In this document: piece by piece, positions 9,239 to 17,147 of the stretch
How positions within the stretch are numbered: position 1 is the stretch's first letter
How the letters are laid out: each line of letters opens with the position of its first letter
Assembly: GCF_965219595.1 (NCBI RefSeq)
Contig: NZ_OZ244781.1
Span: forward strand, 744,001-808,000
Reading direction: 5' to 3'
Source: Poriferisodalis sp022821985
Lineage (GTDB): Bacteria > Actinomycetota > Acidimicrobiia > Acidimicrobiales > Poriferisodalaceae
DNA: 64,000 nucleotides
Position numbers and translations under genes: made by a program
The notes under the pieces: generated by a model
Database searches by the model: none
What the model was told of the DNA's origin: nothing
What the model saw: the letters and a program-made list of their open reading frames with translations, nothing else

Positions 9239-9880
9239 GTGACAGCGGCACAGGACCCCGGGCCTCCGATCCATGAGGAAACCACCCAACCCAGGCGGAA
9301 GTCCGAGCGGGTCACCGAACAACTCTTAGACGCGGCGACAGCGGTGTTCGGCGAACGTGGCTTCGAAGCCGCCACGGTCTCAGAGGTCGCCCGCAGATGC
9401 GGCATGACGTCTGGCGCCGTGTATGCGCGCTGGCCCAACAAGCGCGAGCTGTTCCTGACCGTCATCGAGCACACGTCGGCCCAGCGCATGCTGCTGTTGA
9501 TCAAGCAGGCTGAGGCGGCGGCCGACGACAAGCTCGAAATGCTCGGCGCCAACCTGCTCACCTCGACACGAGACGAGATGCGCAACCTGTGGATCGAGGC
9601 ATGCGTCAGCGCCAGCCGCGACCCGTCGGTGCATCCCACGGTTGCCGGGTGCATGGAGCTCGAAGCGGGCGATCTCACCGAGATCGTGGAGGACGGCAAG
9701 GCAACCGGAGTCATCGACCCGGCGCTGAGCACCGCCGCCATCGTGTTCCTCTGCCAATCGCTCGGCCTCGGCACATACCTGGCGCTGCGGGTCCAGTCCC
9801 CCGAGCGGCCCCAGCTGTCCGGCGACGACTGGTCAGCAGTGGTCGACCGGCTCATCACAGCAGTCGCACCCCGCTCCTAG
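9239..9880 (+). CDS. TetR/AcrR-family regulator
   Basis: This 213-residue TetR-type repressor has an N-terminal helix-turn-helix at residues about 25-65: LLDAATAVFGERGFEAATVSEVARRCGM, then SGAVYARWPNKREL. The C-terminal half is a variable ligand-binding helical domain. The GTG start follows a TACGCT box by nine bases. It may control the adjacent catabolic genes, though no operator palindrome is obvious. Confidence 0.88.
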   Translation: MTAAQDPGPPIHEETTQPRRKSERVTEQLLDAATAVFGERGFEAATVSEVARRCGMTSGAVYARWPNKRELFLTVIEHTSAQRMLLLIKQAEAAADDKLEMLGANLLTSTRDEMRNLWIEACVSASRDPSVHPTVAGCMELEAGDLTEIVEDGKATGVIDPALSTAAIVFLCQSLGLGTYLALRVQSPERPQLSGDDWSAVVDRLITAVAPRS

Positions 9881-9940
9881 CGCCCGGTCGTACAGCCTGA
9901 CCGCGCCGCGGTCGGGTGGACGTGGCAAGGTGAGCGGCGC

Positions 9941-10705
9941 ATGACGCCTGTTGAGCTTGAGGCCATCGCTGTTGATGTCGCCCGGGCGGCGGCTGCGTTC
10001 CTGCGGGAAGCGGCGGGCACCGGCGAGGCCTTGCGCACGAAGTCCTCCCCGACTGACGTGGTGACGGCGCTGGACATCCAGTCAGAGGAACTCATCCGTG
10101 GCGAACTGCTGCGTCGCTGCCCCGGCTCCTCGATCGTGGGCGAGGAGCTAGCTGACCAAGTGGGGCACAGCGGCGTCGGATGGATCGTGGACCCGATCGA
10201 CGGCACCGTCAACTTCCTGTACGACCTGCCGGTGTTCGCCGTGAGCATCGCTGCCACCCGCGACGGCACGGTCGTGGCGGGTGCTGTTGCCGACGTGCTG
10301 CGCGGCGAGGTCTTCTCCGCGGCACGCGGCTCAGGCGCTCGCTTGGACGGCTCGTCCATTGCCGCCGCCGCGTCGGACGGCCTGGCGCAGGCGCTGGTGG
10401 CAACCGGCTTCTCGTACCACGCCGAACGGCGTCGCCAGCAGGCGGCGGCGCTGTCGCGTGTGCTTCCCGCCGCCCGCGACGTCCGAGCCTTCGGCTCCGC
10501 GGCGCTGCACCTGTGCTGGGTTGCCAACGGTCGCTGCGATGCCTTCTTCGAGCACGATCTCCGCATCTACGACTGGGCCGCCGGCGCGCTGATCGCCGAA
10601 GAAGCCGGAGCCCAGGTCGAGCTCCCGAACGAGCTCAACGACGACCTCGTATTCGCCGCCAGCCCGCCTCTCTTCGCCCCACTGCGAGCGCTGATCGTCG
10701 GCTGA
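9941..10705 (+). CDS. inositol-monophosphatase-family phosphatase
   Basis: This Mg-dependent sugar/inositol phosphatase-like protein has 254 residues. Metal ligands are visible in GEE (67-69) and DPIDGTVNF (84 onward), and the second Asp lies in YDWAAGALIAEEAG near residue 213, where most members have WDxAAG. It could hydrolyse inositol-1-phosphate, histidinol phosphate or another small phosphate ester. No operon partner helps to decide. Confidence 0.88.
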   Translation: MTPVELEAIAVDVARAAAAFLREAAGTGEALRTKSSPTDVVTALDIQSEELIRGELLRRCPGSSIVGEELADQVGHSGVGWIVDPIDGTVNFLYDLPVFAVSIAATRDGTVVAGAVADVLRGEVFSAARGSGARLDGSSIAAAASDGLAQALVATGFSYHAERRRQQAAALSRVLPAARDVRAFGSAALHLCWVANGRCDAFFEHDLRIYDWAAGALIAEEAGAQVELPNELNDDLVFAASPPLFAPLRALIVG

Positions 10706-10796
10706 GCGGTCGATGACGGTCGCACTGCGTCGTCCGTCGGCCACGCAGTCGCGGCCTGAAGCCCGGGTGTGGCGGTGACCTGAGAGACTGGGCGGC

Positions 10797-11168
10797 GTGG
10801 CCCGCAACGTTGTCGGAGGCGAACTGCAGCCGTGCTCGTATGACCCGCTGACGGGCTGGTTTCGGGACGGCTGCTGCAACACCGACTCAGGTGACTTCGG
10901 CGTGCACACGGTGTGCGCGGTGATGACGGCGGAGTTCCTGGAGTTCTCCAAGGCGGCCGGCAACGACCTGTCCACTCCGCAGCCGACGGTCGGCTTCGAC
11001 GGCTTGGTTCCCGGCGACCGCTGGTGCCTGTGCGCGTCCCGCTGGACCGAAGCGTTCGAGGCGGGCAGCGCTCCCCCGGTCGTCCTCGAAGCGACCCACG
11101 CCCGCACCCTCGAGTGGGCCTCGTTGAGCCAGCTCGAAGCACACCGCCACACCGGCGACCCCACCTGA
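10797..11168 (+). CDS. DUF2237 family protein, copy A
   Basis: This 123-residue DUF2237 protein is rich in conserved Cys/Trp (PCSYDPLTGWFRDGCC, TVCAVMTAEFLEFS, DRWCLCASRW). Function is unknown; the family is small and cytosolic. A nearly identical paralogue lies at 18878 on the same strand, with 16 differences in 123 residues by eye. The GTG start follows GAGACT by seven bases, and that upstream element is also conserved in the second copy. The duplication therefore included the promoter. Confidence 0.88.
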   Translation: MARNVVGGELQPCSYDPLTGWFRDGCCNTDSGDFGVHTVCAVMTAEFLEFSKAAGNDLSTPQPTVGFDGLVPGDRWCLCASRWTEAFEAGSAPPVVLEATHARTLEWASLSQLEAHRHTGDPT

Positions 11169-11198
11169 TCCGACGGCGGCAGCGTCATGCCGCATTGC

Positions 11199-12608
11199 CT
11201 AGAGGTCAGGGTGGGGTTTGAGAGGTGCAGGTGGCATCAGGGCGCCGTTGAGCAGGGCTCGTTCGCCGAGCGGACGCGACAGATCCACCCTGACCGAGGT
11301 GGCCGGGGCCCCTTGGCAGGTGGCAACACCCCACACCGGAATCACGGCGAACGCCACCAGCACCTCGTCGTCGGTCTCGATGATCTGCGGCCCTCGCAGC
11401 TCGTTGTCGATCTCGCGCCCGTTGGAACAGCCGATGTCTTCTACGAACAGGAAGATGCTGGTGCTGGCGGGCCTGGGCAGCGTGTCGGGATCGAGGTGGA
11501 CTCTGACGTGGGCGATGCCCGGCGGGAGCGGGACACGCGATTCGCACGGGCGGCCACCGCCCCCATAACCCGACAGCACCCACCGATCGCCGGCCAGGCG
11601 GAACGATGCACGACCGGCGATGACATTGCCCTCGACGATGGCGAACGTGGCGCTGTCTTCATCAACGTGCATGACGGACCAGTCGCCGGCAGGAAGCGGC
11701 TCGGGGCTGGGCGCTTCGATCTCCGCCCGCAGAGCCTCTACGGCGGCATGATCGACCTCGTCGACTGAGACCGGATCGACAAGCCGGGAATAGCGAACGG
11801 TGCCGATGCCGCGGCATTCCACCAGCGGATCCTCGGCATTGACGAGCGGGATGATGTTGAGCGGCCCGCTGGGCGGATCAGGGGGGTAGAAGACTTCGAC
11901 GCACACCATCGCTGCAGGCACGAGCTCGACGAGCCGGTCCAACGTGATGTCAGGCGGGTCGACGAAACCGATCTCGACCCGGTTGAGAGGCGCCGGGGCT
12001 CCGAAACTGCTCAGTCCTTCAAGCTCGGCAACGTTGGCATGAATCACTGCCCGGACTGCGTCGAGCTCGGCGACGGAATTCTCGGCTCGGACGACGTCGA
12101 AGGGTGTGCCTTGCGGCAGCAGGGCAGTCAACGCTTCGCGGTGATCCTCAAGGTCATCAGTGAACGCGGCCACAAGCGCCCCGCCGTGTGCCCGGTCGAT
12201 CCACAGATCAGCGAACGACTCATGCTGGCTGCCGTAGGAGCGGATGATGCCGATCAGCCGGTCAGAAGGGTTCTGAGTACCACTCAAGTTGCCTTCGACC
12301 GTGCCCTCGAGCTGAGGAACGTCATCACACGCAAGGAGTGCGTCATCGACGGTGGCAGCGGCCTCGGGCAATGACCCGTTTGACCCTCGAGGCTCGGCCG
12401 TCACGGGCGAAGCCAGTGCAGATGCCAGCGTCGATTCCGGGGTACTCGCTGCCCCCGCAGTCGAGACCTGCTCCCCTTGGTCAGCCGAGCCGCATGCCGA
12501 GGCGGCGAGGAGCGCAACAGCCCCCACTGTCCACGCACAGGCCCGCAGCCGAGATCGTGCCGCCAGGTCACACTGCCCACTGCCCTGAACGGCGTCGTAG
12601 CGAGTCAC
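11199..12608 (-). CDS. predicted lipoprotein, downstream gene of a pair
   Basis: This 469-residue protein is probably exported. It has an N-terminal hydrophobic stretch (AWTVGAVALLAASAC) with a lipobox-like Cys, then a Ser/Thr/Ala-rich linker. No catalytic motif is recognised. The central part mentions ELDAVRAVIHANVAELEG and DITLDRLVELVP, and the C-terminal third contains repeated Cys. The GTG start at 12608 overlaps the stop of the upstream lipoprotein as GTGA, so the two are made together and may form a complex on the outer face of the membrane. Confidence 0.72.
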   Translation of the reverse strand: MTRYDAVQGSGQCDLAARSRLRACAWTVGAVALLAASACGSADQGEQVSTAGAASTPESTLASALASPVTAEPRGSNGSLPEAAATVDDALLACDDVPQLEGTVEGNLSGTQNPSDRLIGIIRSYGSQHESFADLWIDRAHGGALVAAFTDDLEDHREALTALLPQGTPFDVVRAENSVAELDAVRAVIHANVAELEGLSSFGAPAPLNRVEIGFVDPPDITLDRLVELVPAAMVCVEVFYPPDPPSGPLNIIPLVNAEDPLVECRGIGTVRYSRLVDPVSVDEVDHAAVEALRAEIEAPSPEPLPAGDWSVMHVDEDSATFAIVEGNVIAGRASFRLAGDRWVLSGYGGGGRPCESRVPLPPGIAHVRVHLDPDTLPRPASTSIFLFVEDIGCSNGREIDNELRGPQIIETDDEVLVAFAVIPVWGVATCQGAPATSVRVDLSRPLGERALLNGALMPPAPLKPHPDL

Positions 12609-14284
12609 GGCAGGTCCTCAACCAGCTTGATGTGGACCGCTCCCCAAGTGTGGTCGTAGCTGCACGACGGCGCATCCCGCCCTTTCGCGAATTCGCCTCC
12701 GATGGCGCCGACCTGGTCGCCGGAAGCGAACGGACCGTTGCCGAACACCCACAGCTCTCCGGTCTCGGTGTCGTACCGAGCACCCAATCGGGGCAGATGC
12801 AACAGATGCCTCTCGGGGGGAGTCGTGGCGCCAGCCCCAGACGGCGGCGCCACGAGCAAGTACGCGCAGGGTGGCTCGAGGGCGAGTGTGCCCACTCGCA
12901 CGCTGGTATCGACCGACATCGGGCCGTACTCGTACCCGTACAGCATCGACTCGAATTGGGGCGAAGGCACATAGTTGACGGCTTCGGCGGTGGCATCCTC
13001 CGCAACGTAGGCAGGCAACGCGTCGCGGATGGTTTGTTCAAGCTCGCTGAGACTCATGGTGTTGCTGTCGTGCTCGACCGCCGACATCGAGGCGTCGCCG
13101 TCGGTACCGGGCTCGCGTGGCAGCAGCGGATTCCGCAGACCATCGGGCGCGCCGATCAGCACGCCTTCGACCGAGGTCAGGTAGTAGCCGGTGTCCCACC
13201 CCGCGACGACCTTGGCTGCAGTGTCGGCATCGAGACCCTCGATCAGTGCCAACGGGTCGATGCCACGAGACGCGAAGTACGAGTCCTTCGCCTGCAGGAA
13301 CAGCAGCGCAGGCCGCGTGCTGTCCGTATTGATCCACGTCTCCACGGGCGGGATGCCGCCCTGCCAAACCGACACCTCGATGTTGTCGGCGCGGTGGTGG
13401 CGGAACTCGCCCGCGACGACTCGCTCGACACGCACTCCCAAGTTGGCGTACGACAATCCGAGCGGACGCGGAGCATCCTGTGTGTAGTCATCCCGCTTCG
13501 GCACGTAGATCGGATCGAAGTCGATGAACGCGACCCGGCCGATAACGACCAACGTCGAATCGCCGGCGATCTCTCCGACTGATTGCGGGTCAGCAGCCCA
13601 TGGCACCTCGTCGGCGATCAAGCGGCCCCACGCCCCAGCCGTCCAGGCCAGTCGCTCGCTGTTGGAGGAATCGAGCAACTGCTCAAAGCTCAGCGGTCGA
13701 GGGATCAGGGTCAAACCGGTCGCGGACCACACGGAGTCGAAGCTGCACTCAGCCGCGTCATCTTCCGGTGAGCCTCCCCCTCCACCGGCGCCGACCTGAT
13801 CACCAGTGACGAAGGGGCCGTTGTCCCACACCCACATTTCGCCGGTCTCAGCGTCGAAGCGAGTACCCGACCGGGGAAGTTGAAGCAACGCGCGTTCAAG
13901 TCTCGGCTCGCCGCTCCCCTCGTAGTAGTTGTTCCCCACGAGGTACACGCACGGAGCCTCAATGACCAAGGTGCCCTCCAGCAACGCCTGATTTGCTCCA
14001 TCGCCTCGCTCGTATCCCCACATCGACACGAACTGGGCCGGTTCGCCACCAGGAACCCTCGTTGGTTCGGTATCCGGCACGTTGGCCTGCGCATCACTTG
14101 AAGAATCGGGCGGGTCTGCCGCAGCGTCGATGTGACTCTGTGGTTCGGATGCTGCAGTCATCCCGGAGTCTTCGGTCGGCTCAGAAGCCGCCTCTTCGGA
14201 AGGCGTGCTGCAAGCTGCGGCAGCGAATACCGCAGCGATTCCCAGAAGCCAGACCCCAGCCCGCAGCCACTGACGTGCTGCCAT
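12605..14284 (-). CDS. predicted lipoprotein with an internally duplicated domain
   Basis: This exported lipoprotein (559 residues from the ATG at 14284) has the signal VWLLGIAAVFAAAAC followed by a low-complexity linker. Two related modules are present, at residues about 80-190 and 430-555. Both contain GYE-G, an APC/PPC-AYL segment, LPR-GxRxD-ETGE-WV, NGPF-GDQVGA and a late CS-D. The two modules flank a different central domain. The chosen start places the signal peptide at the N-terminus; the frame extends 19 codons further without a signal. It is coupled to the lipoprotein gene at 11199. Confidence 0.72.
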   Translation of the reverse strand: MAARQWLRAGVWLLGIAAVFAAAACSTPSEEAASEPTEDSGMTAASEPQSHIDAAADPPDSSSDAQANVPDTEPTRVPGGEPAQFVSMWGYERGDGANQALLEGTLVIEAPCVYLVGNNYYEGSGEPRLERALLQLPRSGTRFDAETGEMWVWDNGPFVTGDQVGAGGGGGSPEDDAAECSFDSVWSATGLTLIPRPLSFEQLLDSSNSERLAWTAGAWGRLIADEVPWAADPQSVGEIAGDSTLVVIGRVAFIDFDPIYVPKRDDYTQDAPRPLGLSYANLGVRVERVVAGEFRHHRADNIEVSVWQGGIPPVETWINTDSTRPALLFLQAKDSYFASRGIDPLALIEGLDADTAAKVVAGWDTGYYLTSVEGVLIGAPDGLRNPLLPREPGTDGDASMSAVEHDSNTMSLSELEQTIRDALPAYVAEDATAEAVNYVPSPQFESMLYGYEYGPMSVDTSVRVGTLALEPPCAYLLVAPPSGAGATTPPERHLLHLPRLGARYDTETGELWVFGNGPFASGDQVGAIGGEFAKGRDAPSCSYDHTWGAVHIKLVEDLP

Positions 14285-14702
14285 GTAGCCCGGCTTACTA
14301 CCTGCAGTGCGTGGCAGCGAGACGCGCCGCAAGATTGACACCGAGTTGCCGTCGATTCGACACCCCTCAGCCGAGGCAGTTCATGGATGTCACCCCGGCG
14401 AACGGAGTTCTGCCATCAAGCTGGCGACGGCGGCCATCTCGGTCCTGTCCGCTTCGTCAGCCTCCAGTGCAGCGGTCTCGGCGGCGAGGGCTTTACGGTC
14501 TCGAAGACGTTCGACTTCGTTCCCTTCGCTCACAGGGGATCCGCTCATTGCTTCGGATTGTGTCAGCTCCTAGGCCTCGACCCTGTGAAGGGCGTTGTTC
14601 ATCGATGAATGCGCTGCGTCGTCCGAGACTGAGCCTGCTTGTCAGCGGTATGTGGCGATGGAGACGCCGGGCAGACCTTCGAAACCTGACGGATCGGCGG
14701 TG
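14285..14702. other. 418-bp interval between divergent lipoprotein genes
   Basis: No full-length gene is present. On the minus strand it holds a possible 52-codon ORF (14390-14548) and, upstream of it, 21 codons resembling the C-terminus of a PIN-domain protein (14642-14707). It may be a decayed toxin-antitoxin locus. The rest shows no recognisable signal. Confidence 0.4.
14390..14548 (-). CDS. possible small acidic helical protein (52 aa)
   Basis: This is a short ORF from ATG at 14548 to TGA. The peptide is charged and helix-prone (NEVERLRDRKALAAETAA, then EADRTEMAAVASLMAEL). It has no recognised family or clear ribosome site. It could be an antitoxin-like remnant beside the PIN-like tail just upstream, or chance. 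Confidence 0.3.
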   Translation of the reverse strand: MSGSPVSEGNEVERLRDRKALAAETAALEADEADRTEMAAVASLMAELRSPG

Positions 14703-14707
14703 ATGAC
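14642..14707 (-). pseudogene. possible C-terminal remnant of a PIN-domain toxin
   Basis: The minus strand reads VITADPSGFEGLPGVSIATYR then stop, which resembles the last strand and tail of VapC-type PIN proteins (compare VLTSDPGDLARLSADIRTV at 25600). Upstream codons in this frame do not resemble a PIN domain, so only the tail would survive. The match is short and may be chance. Confidence 0.25.
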
Positions 14708-15296
14708 GATGCGGATCGCTGGTGCTGCACTGATCGTCGGGGTCGTCTTGGGCTGCACTGGAAATGCCGCCGACAGTCAGATAGTCGAAGATCGACCTCG
14801 ACATCAATTCGTCGAGTGCCGGGATGTCATCGACATCGTCTCCGACGAGCTGCTGGGTCACGGCTATATGGCATACGGCGCTGGCGGCGGGTTCATCGCT
14901 CTGCCTTCGCGGCAACTGCAGCTCGGGCGGTCGGGGCCGGAGGGCTCGGGCTACGAGGACTACCGATTCGCAAAGTTCGGGCTGCTGGTGCGCCGCTCAC
15001 AGCAGGCATCGCTAGCGATCGTGAAAGCCCCGGGCCGTGCGTTCCTCGAATATGGGCGGGTCGAGTTCGGGTCTGCGGATGCACTGACAGCCGGCCCCTG
15101 CGACTCACACGGTCCCGCATGCGAGGTCGGCTCGGCCGAGTACGTAGGCGGCTGGCCCTGCGGGGCCGATCGCGGCGAGTGGATCGTCTGGGCAGGCGGA
15201 ATCTGGGTGGACGAGCGCGGCTGCGTCGACGTGCTCGCCTCCTCCGGCGAAGAAGAGATCCCCATACCGCTCGCAGTCGGCACTTCCTGCAACTGA
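14703..15296 (+). CDS. predicted small lipoprotein
   Basis: This 197-residue protein begins MTMRIAGAALIVGVVLGC, a compact signal peptide with lipobox VVLGC. The mature part is Gly-rich with several Cys (CRDVID, GPCDSHGPACEV, GWPCGADRGEW). No family is recognised. The ATG at 14703 is chosen because it places the signal at the N-terminus; the frame is open for 36 more codons upstream without one. Confidence 0.65.
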   Translation: MTMRIAGAALIVGVVLGCTGNAADSQIVEDRPRHQFVECRDVIDIVSDELLGHGYMAYGAGGGFIALPSRQLQLGRSGPEGSGYEDYRFAKFGLLVRRSQQASLAIVKAPGRAFLEYGRVEFGSADALTAGPCDSHGPACEVGSAEYVGGWPCGADRGEWIVWAGGIWVDERGCVDVLASSGEEEIPIPLAVGTSCN

Positions 15297-15361
15297 CCGA
15301 AAGACCGATCGACAATCGGCGAGTCGGCTGGGCGCACCTGAGGGCTCGCAAACTTGGCTCA

Positions 15362-15367
15362 TACGCT
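15362..15367 (+). promoter_or_regulatory. -10 box (TACGCT) that sets the P-loop gene start
   Basis: TACGCT ends seven bases before GTG 15375. This makes that GTG, not the TTG at 15354, the likely leaderless start. Confidence 0.5.
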
Positions 15368-15374
15368 TGCCGGA

Positions 15375-15962
15375 GTGTCAGTTCTGAGGTGGTCCGATGG
15401 GCTGCCGCTGAGGCCGAAACGGGTCTTGGTGGCAGGTGCGGCTGCTTCTGGCAAGTCGACGCTTGCCCGACTGCTCGCTGCCCATTGGGAACTGCCGTAC
15501 GCGGAACTAGACGCTCTGTATCACGGCCCGCAATGGCAGCCAAGACCGACGTTCCGCGACGACATCGTTGCGCTGGCCACTCAAGATGAGTGGGTCACCG
15601 AATGGCAGTACACGATCGCTCGCCCGCTGCTCGCCGTGCGTGCCGATCTGCTCGTGTTCCTAGACCTGCCCAGATGGCTGGCGACCACCCGCGTCATCAG
15701 GCGGACGCTGCGGCGTGTCGTTCGTCGAAGCGAGCTGTGGAACGGGCTTCGTGAACCACCTCTGAGGACGATCCTGAGCGATCCTGACCACATCATCCGC
15801 TGGGCGATACGAACACACCACGAGCACGCGCCACGTGTCCGGGCACTGGCAGAGCAGCGCCCCGATCTCCCGATCGTCTGGCTGTCGACTCGGCGTGAGG
15901 CCGAAGCGTGGGTCAGGTCACTGACAGCAACGCCACCCGGCACAGTCGACGGAGAGGCGTGA
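15375..15962 (+). CDS. P-loop nucleotide kinase-like ATPase (FlaR/adenylate-kinase-like)
   Basis: This small P-loop NTPase (195 residues from GTG 15375) has Walker A GAAASGKST at residues 21-29, then LPYAELDALYHGPQW, typical of DNA topology-modulation/FlaR-like and shikimate-kinase-like proteins. A Walker B-like hydrophobic strand ends in DLLVFLDLP. Basic residues dominate the lid region (TRVIRRTLRRVVRRSELW). It likely phosphorylates a small molecule or nucleotide; the substrate is unknown. An alternative upstream TTG at 15354 would add seven residues. Confidence 0.75.
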   Translation: MSVLRWSDGLPLRPKRVLVAGAAASGKSTLARLLAAHWELPYAELDALYHGPQWQPRPTFRDDIVALATQDEWVTEWQYTIARPLLAVRADLLVFLDLPRWLATTRVIRRTLRRVVRRSELWNGLREPPLRTILSDPDHIIRWAIRTHHEHAPRVRALAEQRPDLPIVWLSTRREAEAWVRSLTATPPGTVDGEA

Positions 15963-16036
15963 CGGCCGCAATTGGTTCGGCTCGGACGAAGAGTTCGTGG
16001 CATTGTGAGGACGAGCGCGCGTCCCGGGAGGTTCTC

Positions 16037-16714
16037 ATGGGTCAAGTCACGTCGCTGCTTCACCGTGAGGTGTATGTGATGAGCCAGGTGGATCGCTTGC
16101 TCGACTTGGGCGTCGGCACAGCGCGGCGTTGGATCGATGGCTACGAACGTCGCGGTCGCCAGTACGAACCGCTGGTGCGTGCAGAAACCACGGGTTCCGA
16201 TGCGGTCACGTGGGGCGAGTTCGTCGAGACTCGGCTGATCGCCGAGTACCGAAGCCGCGGCGTCGCGGTCGTGCGAATGCGGCCGGCGATCATGGCGTTG
16301 CGCAGAGAGTTCGAGACCGACTATCCGCTCGCAACCGCTCGCCCATTTCTCAGCGAAGACGGTCGGGATCTCGTGCTGCGCATCCAGGACGAGACGGTGC
16401 TGAGCCCGTCGCTGCGATTCGTGGTGCGCACCAACCAGAACGTCATGCTCTCGATGGAGGTTCAGCGCTTTCAGCAAGACGCCGAGTACGAGGAGACAGA
16501 TGAAGTGCGCCGCTTCCGCCTATTCGGCACGCCGAACGTGGTGCTGGACCCCGAATACGGCTTCGGCGAGCCCACTGTCCGGGGCAGGCGATTGCGGGTC
16601 TCCGCTATCGCCGAGGCGATCGCCGCTGGCGAACCACGTGACGACATCAAGGCGACTTGGGACATCAGCGACGACATCGTCGACGATGCCCTGAGATGCT
16701 CACGGGTCGCATGA
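16037..16714 (+). CDS. VapB45-like antitoxin (DUF433-type)
   Basis: This 225-residue protein starts with a MerR-like helix-turn-helix (VDRLLDLGVGTARRWIDGY) and ends with a DUF433-like segment (LRVSAIAEAIAAGEPRDDIKATWDISDDIVDDAL). The length, two-part layout and following 138-residue partner resemble VapB45/VapC45 of Mycobacterium tuberculosis (Rv2018/Rv2019, from memory). It should neutralise the downstream toxin and repress its own promoter. GGGAGG five bases before the ATG supports this start. Confidence 0.78.
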   Translation: MGQVTSLLHREVYVMSQVDRLLDLGVGTARRWIDGYERRGRQYEPLVRAETTGSDAVTWGEFVETRLIAEYRSRGVAVVRMRPAIMALRREFETDYPLATARPFLSEDGRDLVLRIQDETVLSPSLRFVVRTNQNVMLSMEVQRFQQDAEYEETDEVRRFRLFGTPNVVLDPEYGFGEPTVRGRRLRVSAIAEAIAAGEPRDDIKATWDISDDIVDDALRCSRVA

Positions 16715-16726
16715 GCCTGCACCACC

Positions 16727-17143
16727 ATGGCGCAAGGCGGCACGTTCAGCGGAGTCTTCATTGACGAGAACATCCTGGGCGTCGCGCACGAGCTCGACGC
16801 GCTCCGCCCGGGACTTGTGTATTGGGTCGGCCACCCTGCGATTCCGGAGATTCCGGTGTCCGCCAAGGACCCGGATCTGCTCGACGCGCTCGGCGCGAGC
16901 AGCCGAGACCTGATCTTCATCACGCGAGACAAGCGGATCCGTCGCGACAAGAACGAGCGCGATCACCTGGTCCGGTCGGCCGTCAGAGCAGTGTTTCTCA
17001 CCAGCACCAAGAACATGGACAAGTCCCAGATGGCTGCACTCATTGAGCGGCACTGGGATGACATCGTTGGCGAGGTCGGAACCCAGAGAGGTCCTTCACT
17101 CTGGTCCTTAACCCGACGCGATGGCTTGAAGCCGATCGGCTAG
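16727..17143 (+). CDS. VapC45-like PIN-family toxin
   Basis: This 138-residue PIN-like ribonuclease toxin has an acidic N-terminal site in VFIDENILGVA and a second acidic cluster in LIFITRDKRIRRDKNE, the DUF5615/VapC45 arrangement rather than the classical VapC one. It lies 12 bases after its antitoxin. Expected activity is Mg-dependent RNA cleavage, inhibited by the upstream protein. Confidence 0.8.
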   Translation: MAQGGTFSGVFIDENILGVAHELDALRPGLVYWVGHPAIPEIPVSAKDPDLLDALGASSRDLIFITRDKRIRRDKNERDHLVRSAVRAVFLTSTKNMDKSQMAALIERHWDDIVGEVGTQRGPSLWSLTRRDGLKPIG

Positions 17144-17147
17144 CGGA

